DNA of 27,894 bases, taken from a virus. How positions within the stretch are numbered: the stretch's first letter is position 1; each line of letters begins with the position of its first letter. A model generated the notes under the pieces. The model was given only the letters and a program-made list of their open reading frames with translations. It had not been told where the DNA came from and did no database searches. Position numbers and translations under genes: made by a program. Below are positions 13,915 to 21,159 of the stretch, piece by piece. The DNA is taken from IMG/VR virus record IMGVR_UViG_3300036845_000311, positions 1 through 27,894 of that record. One strand, 5' to 3'.

Positions 13915-15032
13915 AGGCCGATGGGCCGGTAAGGGCGGGTGCCCAGTCGCAACCTGGGGGAAGTGGTTTGGACGCAGAAATCGCGCCTGGCGCGAGGCTC
14001 ATGGACCCGCCCGCTGCCTTCACGTCCTCGGTGTGGGGGATTCATGACTCCCAGGACCCCGGGAACCCGGCCTCCCCGCCCACGGGATGCGGATACCAGA
14101 GAGTCGTGCTTCCCCTGGATGAGCTGGGCAGGCATGGCTGGGTGACGCGGTACCGGGCGGGCCGGCCGCCGCCTGAGATTGAGCGGGCGAAGCTGATCGT
14201 CGGGGAGCGGCTGGACCGGCCCGACGTGATGGGCGAGTGGCGGCGGTACCGCGCCCGGCACCGGCTCATCTATGAGCTGGACGACGACGTGTGGACCGTC
14301 GATCCCACCAACACCATGGCCTGGAAGTGCTACTCCATCCACAGTGTGCAGGACGCGGTGGAAACGCTGAGCGCCATGTCGGACCTGGTAACGGTTTCGA
14401 CGGAGCCGCTCGCAGAGGTGGTGCGCCGGCGTACTGGCCAGTCCTGTGTCCGGGTGCTGAAAAACTGCATACCGCAGGAGATGCTGCTCATCGAGCGGCC
14501 CCGGCGGGAGAACCTGACTATTGGCTGGACGGGCGGCGGCTCTCATGCGCTGGATGTGGCGCAGATAGCCACGGCGGTGCGCCGGGCCATGGACACTCTC
14601 CCGGATGCGCGGCTGCACATTCTGGGCACTGATTTCCGCCCCACGTTCGGGCACATGCACGCCCGGCACACGAAATGGGTTCCCATCCAGCGGGACTATT
14701 ACCGCCTGCTGGACTTTGATATTGGCCTGGCCCCCATCGTGACCAGCGAGTTCAACGAATCGAAGTCCTACCTGAAGGCCCTGGAATACGCCGCGCTCGG
14801 TATCCCTGTGGTCGCATCAGACTTCGGCCCGTACAAGGAGTTTGTCGTAGACGGCGTGACCGGGTTCCTGGTCAGCAAGAAAGGCCAGTGGACGGACCGC
14901 ATCCGGCTGCTGGCCACCGACGCGGACCTGCGCGAGTCTATGGGGCAGAAAGCCCGTGAGGTGGCTGCCCAGCATACGATTGAGCGCAACTGGCACGAGT
15001 GGGCCACTGTGTACCAAGAGGCACTGTCCTAG
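13911..15032 (+). CDS. Glycosyltransferase family 4-like (GT-B fold), copy 1
   Basis: A 373-residue GT-B transferase starting at ATG 13911, in an ATGA overlap. The first 35 residues are low complexity; from about residue 40 it reads SSVWGIHDSQ and RVVLPLDELGRHGW, shared with the second copy at 15382. The nucleotide-binding C-terminal domain carries the retaining-GT4 hallmark ALEYAALGIPVVASD with Glu292, followed by KEFVVDGVTGFLV (Glu310). It would transfer an activated sugar with retention of configuration. The paralogue lies two genes downstream; only a small gene separates them. Confidence 0.87.
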   Translation: MKADGPVRAGAQSQPGGSGLDAEIAPGARLMDPPAAFTSSVWGIHDSQDPGNPASPPTGCGYQRVVLPLDELGRHGWVTRYRAGRPPPEIERAKLIVGERLDRPDVMGEWRRYRARHRLIYELDDDVWTVDPTNTMAWKCYSIHSVQDAVETLSAMSDLVTVSTEPLAEVVRRRTGQSCVRVLKNCIPQEMLLIERPRRENLTIGWTGGGSHALDVAQIATAVRRAMDTLPDARLHILGTDFRPTFGHMHARHTKWVPIQRDYYRLLDFDIGLAPIVTSEFNESKSYLKALEYAALGIPVVASDFGPYKEFVVDGVTGFLVSKKGQWTDRIRLLATDADLRESMGQKAREVAAQHTIERNWHEWATVYQEALS

Positions 15033-15040
15033 GAGGAGCC

Positions 15041-15385
15041 ATGGCCGAGGGCCTGGTTAAGGTCCGGATCATCCAGCAGGCCAGCGGTCCTGGCTCGGTC
15101 CCGCTGGGGACCATCCTGGAGGTCACCCCGGAGGAGGCGCGCGGGCTGTGCTCTGCGGGGGCTAGCCAGTCCACCCCGTTCGCCGTCATGGTGACAGAGG
15201 ACCGTACCGAGACGGCCGACGCGCCCGAGAAGCGCAACGTTGAGACGCGGGGCACCAGCACGGCCACCGCCGCACCGAAGGTGCAGGAGCCCGCCAAGGC
15301 CGAGGAGCCCAAGGCCGAGGAGGAGCCCGCCAAGCGCGGCCCAGGCCGCCCGCCGGGCAGCACGAACCGGCCTAAGCCCCAGTGA
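15041..15385 (+). CDS. Small protein with AT-hook-like tail between the two GT4 genes
   Basis: A 114-residue protein starting at ATG 15041, with a strong AGGAGGAG ribosome site. Residues 1-55 (LVKVRIIQQASGPGSVPLGTILEVTPEEARGL) resemble the small beta-rich proteins encoded near phage head genes. The second half is low complexity with KAEEPKAEEE and then KRGPGRPPGS, an AT-hook-like GRP motif that can touch the DNA minor groove. A role in the head is inferred from the N-terminal resemblance, not proven. It sits between two paralogous glycosyltransferases, and its stop overlaps the next start by GTGA. Confidence 0.65.
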   Translation: MAEGLVKVRIIQQASGPGSVPLGTILEVTPEEARGLCSAGASQSTPFAVMVTEDRTETADAPEKRNVETRGTSTATAAPKVQEPAKAEEPKAEEEPAKRGPGRPPGSTNRPKPQ

Positions 15386-16371
15386 GGGAGCGCTCCGTCT
15401 GGGGCCTCCACGACAACCAGGGCCTGGGCACCACGATGCCCTCGGGCTGCGGCTTCTACCGGGTTGTCCTTCCACTTGACGAGCTGGCCCGCAACGGCTG
15501 GAAGACCGGCTACAGCCTCGGCATGCCTGACTGGGACCCGGGGGTCTTCGTCGGCCAGCGGTTCGACCAGGCGGGCGTGCTGCCGCTGTGGCGCACCCTC
15601 AAAGATCACTACGGGCTGGTCTATGAGATTGACGATGACCCGTTCACGGTGGACAAGGCCAACTGGCTGGCCACCGTCACCTACACCCGTGAGGAGGCGC
15701 TGGCCACCATCCGGGAGGCGGCGGCCATCGCCGACCTGGTGACGGTGACCACGGAGCCGCTGGCCGGGGTGTTCCGGAAGTTCAACCCGGAGGTCCGCGT
15801 CCTGCCCAACTACATCCCGGCGTCCATGCTGGCCCTGAAGCGGCCCCGCCACGAGAAGCTGACCATGGGCTGGGCGGGCGGCGTGTCGCACATGCGGGAC
15901 GTGGCCATGATCGCGCAGACCTGGCGGGACGTGCTGGACGAGACGGGGGTGCGCGGCCACTTCGTCGGCACCCAGTATTTCAACATGATGCGCCCGCGCG
16001 GCTTCGACTACACCCCCTGGGCACCCGACCCGCGCGACTACTATGAGCTGCTGGACTTCGACATCGGCCTGGTCCCCATCGCCGATGTCCCGTTCGCGCG
16101 GAGCAAGTCGTGGGTCAAGGCCCTGGAGTTCGCCGCGCTCGGTATCCCTGTGATCGCATCCGACTGTGAGGCGTACCGCGATTTCGTGATCGACGGGCTG
16201 ACCGGGTTCCTGGTCCGCACCCAGCATGAGTGGCGCGAGGCCATGATGACACTGATCACCGATGAGCGGCTGCGCGCGGAGATGGGGAACGCGGCGCGCA
16301 GGCATGCCCGCGCGTACACCATTGAGGGGAACTGGCAGCAGTGGGACAAGGTCTACTCGGAACTTCTGTAG
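15382..16371 (+). CDS. Glycosyltransferase family 4-like (GT-B fold), copy 2
   Basis: A 329-residue GT-B enzyme starting at GTG 15382. It is clearly paralogous to the gene at 13911, sharing SVWGLHDNQ, RVVLPLDELARNGW, YEIDDDPFTVD and ALEFAALGIPVIASD with Glu249 and the VIDGLTGFLV end. It lacks the low-complexity N terminus of copy 1. The two copies probably act in sequence on one glycan, or use different donors. It ends 9 bases before the next small gene. Confidence 0.87.
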   Translation: MRERSVWGLHDNQGLGTTMPSGCGFYRVVLPLDELARNGWKTGYSLGMPDWDPGVFVGQRFDQAGVLPLWRTLKDHYGLVYEIDDDPFTVDKANWLATVTYTREEALATIREAAAIADLVTVTTEPLAGVFRKFNPEVRVLPNYIPASMLALKRPRHEKLTMGWAGGVSHMRDVAMIAQTWRDVLDETGVRGHFVGTQYFNMMRPRGFDYTPWAPDPRDYYELLDFDIGLVPIADVPFARSKSWVKALEFAALGIPVIASDCEAYRDFVIDGLTGFLVRTQHEWREAMMTLITDERLRAEMGNAARRHARAYTIEGNWQQWDKVYSELL

Positions 16372-16380
16372 GAGGCGGCA

Positions 16381-16641
16381 ATGGCAGGTGAGGTAGGCAA
16401 GGTCCAGCCCGTCGATCAGGGCCACTGGGAGGACGGCAAGTTCGTCGCCCCCGAAGGCTGGCCCGAGGGCGCGGGCTGGGTGGTCATGAACGAGGACGGC
16501 TCCTTCGCCCAGTGGGGGCCGGCCAGTGACCTGGCCCTGGTCGTCACCACCCTCATCGGGGACCCGGAGCCACTGCCACCTGCGTCTCAGCTAAGCGCGT
16601 CGTTCACTGGCAGTCCTGTTCCGGAGCCCGGTGACGAGTAG
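16381..16641 (+). CDS. Hypothetical small protein before leader copy 2
   Basis: An 86-residue acidic protein starting at ATG 16381 with GGAGG upstream. The first half is rich in Trp, Gly and Glu (GHWEDGKFVAPEGWPEGAGWVV), the second half is hydrophobic and then Pro/Ser-rich. No family is recognised. Its stop codon forms part of the -10-like box TAGAAT of the next transcription unit. It may be a virion or chaperone protein; the evidence is only context. Confidence 0.6.
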   Translation: MAGEVGKVQPVDQGHWEDGKFVAPEGWPEGAGWVVMNEDGSFAQWGPASDLALVVTTLIGDPEPLPPASQLSASFTGSPVPEPGDE

Positions 16642-16644
16642 AAT
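16639..16644 (+). promoter_or_regulatory. -10-like box TAGAAT before leader copy 2
   Basis: TAGAAT overlaps the TAG stop of the previous gene and ends 7 nt before the first P1 base (16652) of the structured leader, matching the geometry of copies 1 and 3. A -35 element is not clear. Confidence 0.5.
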
Positions 16645-16651
16645 CCCTTAC

Positions 16652-16761
16652 GACGGCGCTAGGCTAACCGCCGTCTAGCTAGGCCGCAGCCCAGGGTCGC
16701 CCCCTGGCACCTGGCTGAGCCCGCTGGGACCCCATTCAGGTACCCGGCTAGGAGTTCAGGC
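16652..16761 (+). ncRNA. Structured 5' leader RNA, copy 2
   Basis: P1 pairs GACGGCG (16652-16658) with CGCCGTC (16669-16675). The invariant AGGCCGCA is at 16681-16688. P2 pairs CCAGGG (16691-16696) with CCCTGG (16702-16707) around TCGCC. P3 pairs CCTGGCTG (16710-16717) with CGGCTAGG (16745-16752) with two G-U pairs, enclosing GGGACC paired to GGTACCC with one bulged A. The Shine-Dalgarno TAGGAG (16749-16754) overlaps the closing strand of P3, 7 nt before ATG 16762. Base changes against copy 1 keep the pairing, which supports a selected structure. Confidence 0.7.
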
Positions 16762-17184
16762 ATGGCGGCCATTGACAACGCACAGGCCAAGGGCGTCCTC
16801 GCGGGGATGCTGGGCATCACCGGCTTCCCCGCTTCCGCCGTGAACCCCATGTGGGTGCGGCTGATGACCGCCAACGGCGTCACCACGGCCAACGGCAGCG
16901 AGTTCGGCAACGGCTCCGGGTACACCACGGGTGGCCAGAGCGGCAGCTTCTCCGCGATCAACACCGGCGCGGGCGGCCCGACCTCCCAGGGGATGACCGC
17001 AGCGGCGGCCCTGTCGTGGACGGCGGCCACCGGCACCTGGGTGATCACCGGCTTCGAGCTGTGGGACAACGCGGGCACCAAGCTGCGCTGGTGGTTCGGC
17101 ACCTTCACCGGCGGCAACGTCACGGTGGCCCCCGGCCAGGTGCTCCAGATCGCCACCAACGCCATCTCCGTGACGCTGAGCTGA
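16762..17184 (+). CDS. Gp80-like phage tail-fibre/virion protein
   Basis: A 140-residue protein starting at ATG 16762. It has the layout of a short phage structural family often labelled tail fibre or gp80-like. An N-terminal helix (DNAQAKGVLAGMLG) is followed by beta strands with NPMWVRLMTANGV, an alternating Gly/Ser/Thr middle, then GTWVITGFELWDNAG and a last strand (VTVAPGQVLQIATNAISVTLS). It is one of the three genes directly preceded by the conserved structured leader, which suggests high or specially timed expression. Its place within the virion is unknown. Confidence 0.7.
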   Translation: MAAIDNAQAKGVLAGMLGITGFPASAVNPMWVRLMTANGVTTANGSEFGNGSGYTTGGQSGSFSAINTGAGGPTSQGMTAAAALSWTAATGTWVITGFELWDNAGTKLRWWFGTFTGGNVTVAPGQVLQIATNAISVTLS

Positions 17185-17187
17185 CCC

Positions 17188-17781
17188 ATGAGCGGATACA
17201 CCGGCACGCAGATGGAGCTGCTGTACGCCATGCCTGCGAACGGCACGGCGGTCACAGCAGCAGCAGCTACGGTCCTGACCGGCACCCCCGCTGCGTCCAA
17301 CCCGCCGTACCAGCTCCCGTCGTACTTTTTCCCGGCCGGCCAGGGCGGCCCGGGGAAGACGCTGGTCATCCGCGCCGGCGGGTTTTTCAGCACCGGCACT
17401 CTCACCTCGCTGACCGACATCATCACCGTGGGGTTCGACACTGCAGCGGGCACGCTGGGCATCACGCTGGCCAAGACCGGGGCCATCACCGGGACTACCC
17501 TCACGTCGATCACCAACGGCGCGTGGTACCTGGACGTGACCTGCACCTGCCAGCAGGTGGGCAGCACCACGAACCTGATCTCCGCCGGCACGCTGAGCAT
17601 CGGTGCAGGCAACAACGCTGCCACCACAGGCGCGGCCACGTACATGGTCGGCACACCGAACACGCCGGTCGTGATCGTCAACAGCACGGCCTACTTCATC
17701 GAGGTGTTCAACACCTGGTCGGTGACCACTGGTGCACCGACCATCACCTGCAACCTGTTTACGATCTTCGGCTGCAACTGA
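17188..17781 (+). CDS. Probable beta-rich virion protein
   Basis: A 197-residue protein, mostly Ala, Gly, Thr and Val, with alternating strand-like stretches (KTLVIRAGGFFSTGTLTS, IITVGFDTAAGTLGITLA, TPVVIVNSTAYFIEVFN). It contains only a few Cys (LDVTCTCQQ, TCNLF, FGCN). Phage proteins with this build are usually minor structural beta-sandwich proteins. ATG 17188 lies 3 nt after the previous stop, consistent with coupling. Its stop overlaps the next start (TGATG). Function beyond virion structure is not inferable. Confidence 0.65.
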   Translation: MSGYTGTQMELLYAMPANGTAVTAAAATVLTGTPAASNPPYQLPSYFFPAGQGGPGKTLVIRAGGFFSTGTLTSLTDIITVGFDTAAGTLGITLAKTGAITGTTLTSITNGAWYLDVTCTCQQVGSTTNLISAGTLSIGAGNNAATTGAATYMVGTPNTPVVIVNSTAYFIEVFNTWSVTTGAPTITCNLFTIFGCN

Positions 17782-18260
17782 TGCGCATCGCCTGCTTCTA
17801 CGCCGACCTGCACCCAGCCACCAAGGCGGCGCTGCCGCCCGTGGCTGAGCTGGTCTGGACCGGGGCAGACGACGGCCACTACTGGCGCGAGCTGATGGCC
17901 CGGTGGGGCGGCGGCGACCTGGTCACTATCGAGCAGGACGTGGAGATCCACGACCAGGTGATCCCGCAGTTCGAGGCTTGCGGGTCGCTGTGGTGCACCT
18001 TCCCCTATGTGTACGACCCGGCACTGCCTGGGCAGCTCGCCACCGGGGCGCTGGGATGCGCGAAGTTCTCTGCGCAGTGCCAGCGCCAGTTCCCGGACAT
18101 CGCCCAGCGGGCGGCTGACTTCGCGGTGGCGAACGGGCTGCCGCCTGAGCCGGTATGGCACTCGTGCGACAGCTACATCCGCCGCGCGCTCGTGGTGGCA
18201 GGGGTAGAGGAGTGCCGGCATTCCCCGCTGGTGACCCATCATCACTGGCCTGTTAGCTAA
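17781..18260 (+). CDS. Putative glycosyltransferase-like protein
   Basis: A 159-residue protein starting at ATG 17781, overlapping the previous stop by one base. The N terminus (MRIACFYADLHPATKAAL) and the central VTIEQDVEIHDQVIPQFEACG are like small phage proteins related to GT-A glycosyltransferases, where the acidic strand (EQDVEI) would be the donor site. The protein is short for a full transferase. It has several Cys and a His-rich end (LVTHHHWPVS). The glycosylation theme of the region supports, but does not prove, the assignment. Confidence 0.5.
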   Translation: MRIACFYADLHPATKAALPPVAELVWTGADDGHYWRELMARWGGGDLVTIEQDVEIHDQVIPQFEACGSLWCTFPYVYDPALPGQLATGALGCAKFSAQCQRQFPDIAQRAADFAVANGLPPEPVWHSCDSYIRRALVVAGVEECRHSPLVTHHHWPVS

Positions 18261-18261
18261 G

Positions 18262-18298
18262 GCCCTCCCCGCCTAGCCCGGCAGGCAGGGAGGAGGGC
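18262..18298 (+). promoter_or_regulatory. Hairpin over the ribosome site of the fibre gene
   Basis: GCCCTC (18262-18267) pairs with GAGGGC (18293-18298), with CCC/GGG and GCC/GGC pairs inside separated by small bulges. The Shine-Dalgarno GGGAGGAGGG lies in the 3' arm, so folding would hide it. It is unlike the three-hairpin leaders seen before other structural genes. Confidence 0.45.
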
Positions 18299-18300
18299 AC

Positions 18301-21129
18301 ATGGCCGGAATCCCCGGCAATGAGCTGGCGTACAACACCGAGTCCATGGAGACGGATGTCTCCTCCTGGGGCTCGCTGGCTAATAGCACCATCGCGCAGT
18401 CCACCGCGTTCGCCCTTGAGGGCACGCACTCCATGTCGATCACGTCCACGGCATCGGGCATTGCGTCGGCGCTGCCGATCTCCGCCGACTTCCCCGCCGC
18501 CGTGGTGGGGAACACCTACCAGTTCTCGTTCTGGGTGTACTCCACGGTCGCGGGGCTGCAGGTCACCGGCAACCAGTTCGACTGGTACAACGGGGTGACC
18601 TTCGTCCATGCCGGCGTCTCGGTCACCGTCAATCTGGCCCAGAACGCCTGGACCCAGGTGCTCGTCACCGGCGTGGCCCCCGCCACAACCACCCTGGCCC
18701 GCATCTACCCGTCGTTCACTGCCACGGCCGGTGGCCAGGTCTGCTACATCGACGAGGTCTACTTCGGGCCGCCGATCACGACTACAGTCCCGGTTTACCA
18801 GCCAGGCAGTAAGACGTGGCGGCGGCGATTCCGCCATCCCCAGGTGGCCACCCCGCACCCGCCGCCGCCCACCTGGAGCCTGGTCCAGCAGTCCTCTGCC
18901 CAGGCTACGGGCGGGATCTGCACCCTGCCGACGGGCAGCACGGCCGGGAACCTCCTCGTCCTCACGGCCAGCAATGGCAGCAGCACTGCCCTGGTCGCGC
19001 CCACGGGTGCTACCTGGTCCACGCTGAGAAGCGTCATCAACGGGACGAGCAGCCAGGACGTCATCTTCGCCTGCTTCAACAACCCGGGCGGGCTGTCCTC
19101 GTTCACGGTGACCGGCGGGTCCGGCGCGATCCAGTGCGAGGTGTACGAGTTCACCTGCCCAAACGTGGCCCAGGTGACCACCGCATCCGATGGCGGGACG
19201 CAGACCGGCGGTGCGGTCGCCGCGATCACCATCTCCTCGGGCAGCGCGGCCCAGACCGGGGACCTGGTGGTGGTGTCCGGGTTTGAGCACCTGACCGCGA
19301 CCAGCGCGATCACCTGGACCACCCCGTCTGGGTTCACTGACGGCAGCAGCCTGAGTGTGGCGTCCGCGACTAACCACCAGTATTCGGGTTACCAGGTGGC
19401 CGCCACATCGGGCGGCATTCAGGCGGTCACCGTAACCTCGTCGGTGGCGACGACCAGCAGCACCGGCTGGACCGGCTGCGTCACCACCTTCAGCTTGCCG
19501 TCCAGCAGCACCGTCAGCGTCACGGCCACCCTCAATGGCGTCGGCACGGCGGGCGCGGTCCCGATCATCAGCGACCCATCGCCCACCCTGAACGGCCAGG
19601 GAACGGCAGGCGCGGTCCCGGACATCAGCGACCCGTCACCCAGTCTCATTGGCCAGGGCACCGCTGGGCCAGTGGTGCCAGACATCGGCGTCTTCGGCCC
19701 GGTCAGCGGCCGGGGCACCGCCAGTGCGGGGCTGGCCATTGGTGGCGGCGGCTCGATGGGGGGCAGCGGCGGCAGCGGCTCCGGGGTCATCATCGGGGTC
19801 TTCGCTGTCCTCTCGGGCCAGGGCGGCGCGGGGGCCAGTGCCCAGGCCATCTGGATGGCGACCGCCGCCCTCCAGGGGACTGGCACCGCCGGCATCGTCC
19901 CGGACATTGACGCTCCCGCGTCCGTAGCGGGCGGGGGCAGCGACAGCGCCCAGCCAACCATCGGGGTGCCCGCCGCCGCCGCAGGCTCGGGCGGCATGGG
20001 CGGTGGCCCCGCCATCGGCGCGGGCGCGACCGCCACCGGGACCGGCACGGCCGGCTCGGGCGTGATCATCTCGGTCAGCGCCAGCGTCATTGGCGCTGGC
20101 GGGATGAGCGGCCAGTCCAGCGGCAGTGGCAACCAGGGCGCACTGGTCGGCCAGGGCACCGACACGGCGACCGCGATCATCGGCGTCCTGGCCACCGTCA
20201 GCGGCCTGGGCACCGCGACCACACAGCCCATCATCTCGGTCACGGCCGTCCTGGCAGGGGCAGGCTCGGCGGGCGCTACCCCGGGCCTGCGCATCGCGGC
20301 CACCCTGGCTGGCGCTGGCACCGCTGGCCCCGTGGTCCCGGACATCGACACGCCGGCGAACGTGGCCGGGCTCGGCACCGCCAATGCGGGGCTGGCCCTC
20401 GGCGGCTCCGGGGGCATGGGCGGTTCCGGCAGCGCCGGGTCGGGCGTCATCATCTCCGTCAGCGCCAGCGTCACCGGCTCTGGCGGGATGAGCGGGCAGG
20501 GCAGCGGTGCCAGCGCCGCCGGCGCGCTGACCGGGCAGGGCACCGCTGGCGCGGTCCCGGACATTGACACGCCAGCGAACCTGGCTGGCCAGGGCACCGC
20601 CAGCGCGGGGCTGGCCCTCGGCGGCGGCGGTGGCCTTGGCGGCAATGGCTCAGCCGGGTCCGGCGTCATCATCTCGGTCAGCGCCAGCCTGACTGGCCAG
20701 GGCGGCATGGGCACGGCTGGCGGCGGCAGCTCGGGCACCCTGGTGGGCACCGGCACGGCCAGCGCCACGGCCACCGTCATCTCGCCCGCGAGCGCGATCC
20801 TCTCGGGCCACGGCGGCACGGGGCTGGTGGTCCCGGACATCGGCGTCTTCGGCGTCCTGGGCAACTCCAGCCAGGCGCAGGCCGTGGCCACCCTGCGTGT
20901 CCTGGCGGCCATGGCGGGACTGGGCACCGTCACAGGCACCGCTGCCGCGCACTTCCCCAACGTGCCGGGCACCGGGAAGCCCACCGTCACCGACCCGCGC
21001 GACGGGGTGCACACGGTTGCCCCGCTGGCCGCCGGCAAGACCGTCATCACCGACCCGCGCGACGGGAAATCCTCGGTGGCCGCCGCCGCCACCGGCAAAT
21101 CCACCGTGGCACAGAGTGGCTCCGCGTAA
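18301..21129 (+). CDS. Large repeat-rich tail-fibre-like/adhesin protein
   Basis: A 942-residue protein. Residues 1-165 look like a carbohydrate-binding jelly roll (YQFSFWVYSTVAGLQV, GQVCYIDEVYFGP). Residues about 195-400 form a second beta-rich domain. Residues about 400-890 are Gly/Ala/Ser/Thr repeats such as LxGQGTAGAVPDI and SGVIISVSAS. One 73-residue unit is duplicated without gaps (20335-20469 and 20554-20688). The C terminus has TDPRDG twice. Such proteins usually make fibres or head spikes that bind host glycans. Its position upstream of the connector genes is unusual for a tail fibre, so head fibre is an alternative. Confidence 0.75.
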   Translation: MAGIPGNELAYNTESMETDVSSWGSLANSTIAQSTAFALEGTHSMSITSTASGIASALPISADFPAAVVGNTYQFSFWVYSTVAGLQVTGNQFDWYNGVTFVHAGVSVTVNLAQNAWTQVLVTGVAPATTTLARIYPSFTATAGGQVCYIDEVYFGPPITTTVPVYQPGSKTWRRRFRHPQVATPHPPPPTWSLVQQSSAQATGGICTLPTGSTAGNLLVLTASNGSSTALVAPTGATWSTLRSVINGTSSQDVIFACFNNPGGLSSFTVTGGSGAIQCEVYEFTCPNVAQVTTASDGGTQTGGAVAAITISSGSAAQTGDLVVVSGFEHLTATSAITWTTPSGFTDGSSLSVASATNHQYSGYQVAATSGGIQAVTVTSSVATTSSTGWTGCVTTFSLPSSSTVSVTATLNGVGTAGAVPIISDPSPTLNGQGTAGAVPDISDPSPSLIGQGTAGPVVPDIGVFGPVSGRGTASAGLAIGGGGSMGGSGGSGSGVIIGVFAVLSGQGGAGASAQAIWMATAALQGTGTAGIVPDIDAPASVAGGGSDSAQPTIGVPAAAAGSGGMGGGPAIGAGATATGTGTAGSGVIISVSASVIGAGGMSGQSSGSGNQGALVGQGTDTATAIIGVLATVSGLGTATTQPIISVTAVLAGAGSAGATPGLRIAATLAGAGTAGPVVPDIDTPANVAGLGTANAGLALGGSGGMGGSGSAGSGVIISVSASVTGSGGMSGQGSGASAAGALTGQGTAGAVPDIDTPANLAGQGTASAGLALGGGGGLGGNGSAGSGVIISVSASLTGQGGMGTAGGGSSGTLVGTGTASATATVISPASAILSGHGGTGLVVPDIGVFGVLGNSSQAQAVATLRVLAAMAGLGTVTGTAAAHFPNVPGTGKPTVTDPRDGVHTVAPLAAGKTVITDPRDGKSSVAAAATGKSTVAQSGSA
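20335..20688 (+). repeat. Ungapped 219-bp-period repeat inside the fibre gene
   Basis: Bases 20335-20469 recur at 20554-20688 at an exact 219-base offset (73 codons) with scattered substitutions. Each copy encodes GTAxAGLALGG followed by GSGVIISVSAS. More diverged relatives of the same unit occur around 19670-19800 and 20030-20110. The gene evidently grew by in-frame duplication. Confidence 0.75.
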
Positions 21130-21146
21130 TTCCCGTTACCTCCCGG

Positions 21147-21152
21147 TAGTCT
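21147..21152 (+). promoter_or_regulatory. -10-like box TAGTCT, with TACC-TCCC-GGTA motif
   Basis: TAGTCT ends 7 nt before ATG 21160 and there is no Shine-Dalgarno, suggesting a leaderless message. It overlaps the short inverted repeat TACCTCCCGGTA (21137-21148), which recurs at 27549-27560 before the last gene. Confidence 0.45.
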
Positions 21153-21159
21153 GCGCGCC

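Noticed and set aside
14938-16425. Long reverse reading frame opposite the second GT4 gene
   Set aside because: Composition is that of an antisense shadow, it spans several forward genes, and it has no recognisable motif.
16851-17780. Upstream extension of the gene at 17781
   Set aside because: The frame is open, but it overlaps two convincing structural genes and gives an His/Arg-rich sequence; the ATG at 17781 with a TGATG overlap is a natural start.
19649-21012. Tandem repeats as a possible CRISPR array
   Set aside because: Repeats are in frame, variable and coding, without constant direct repeats and unique spacers.
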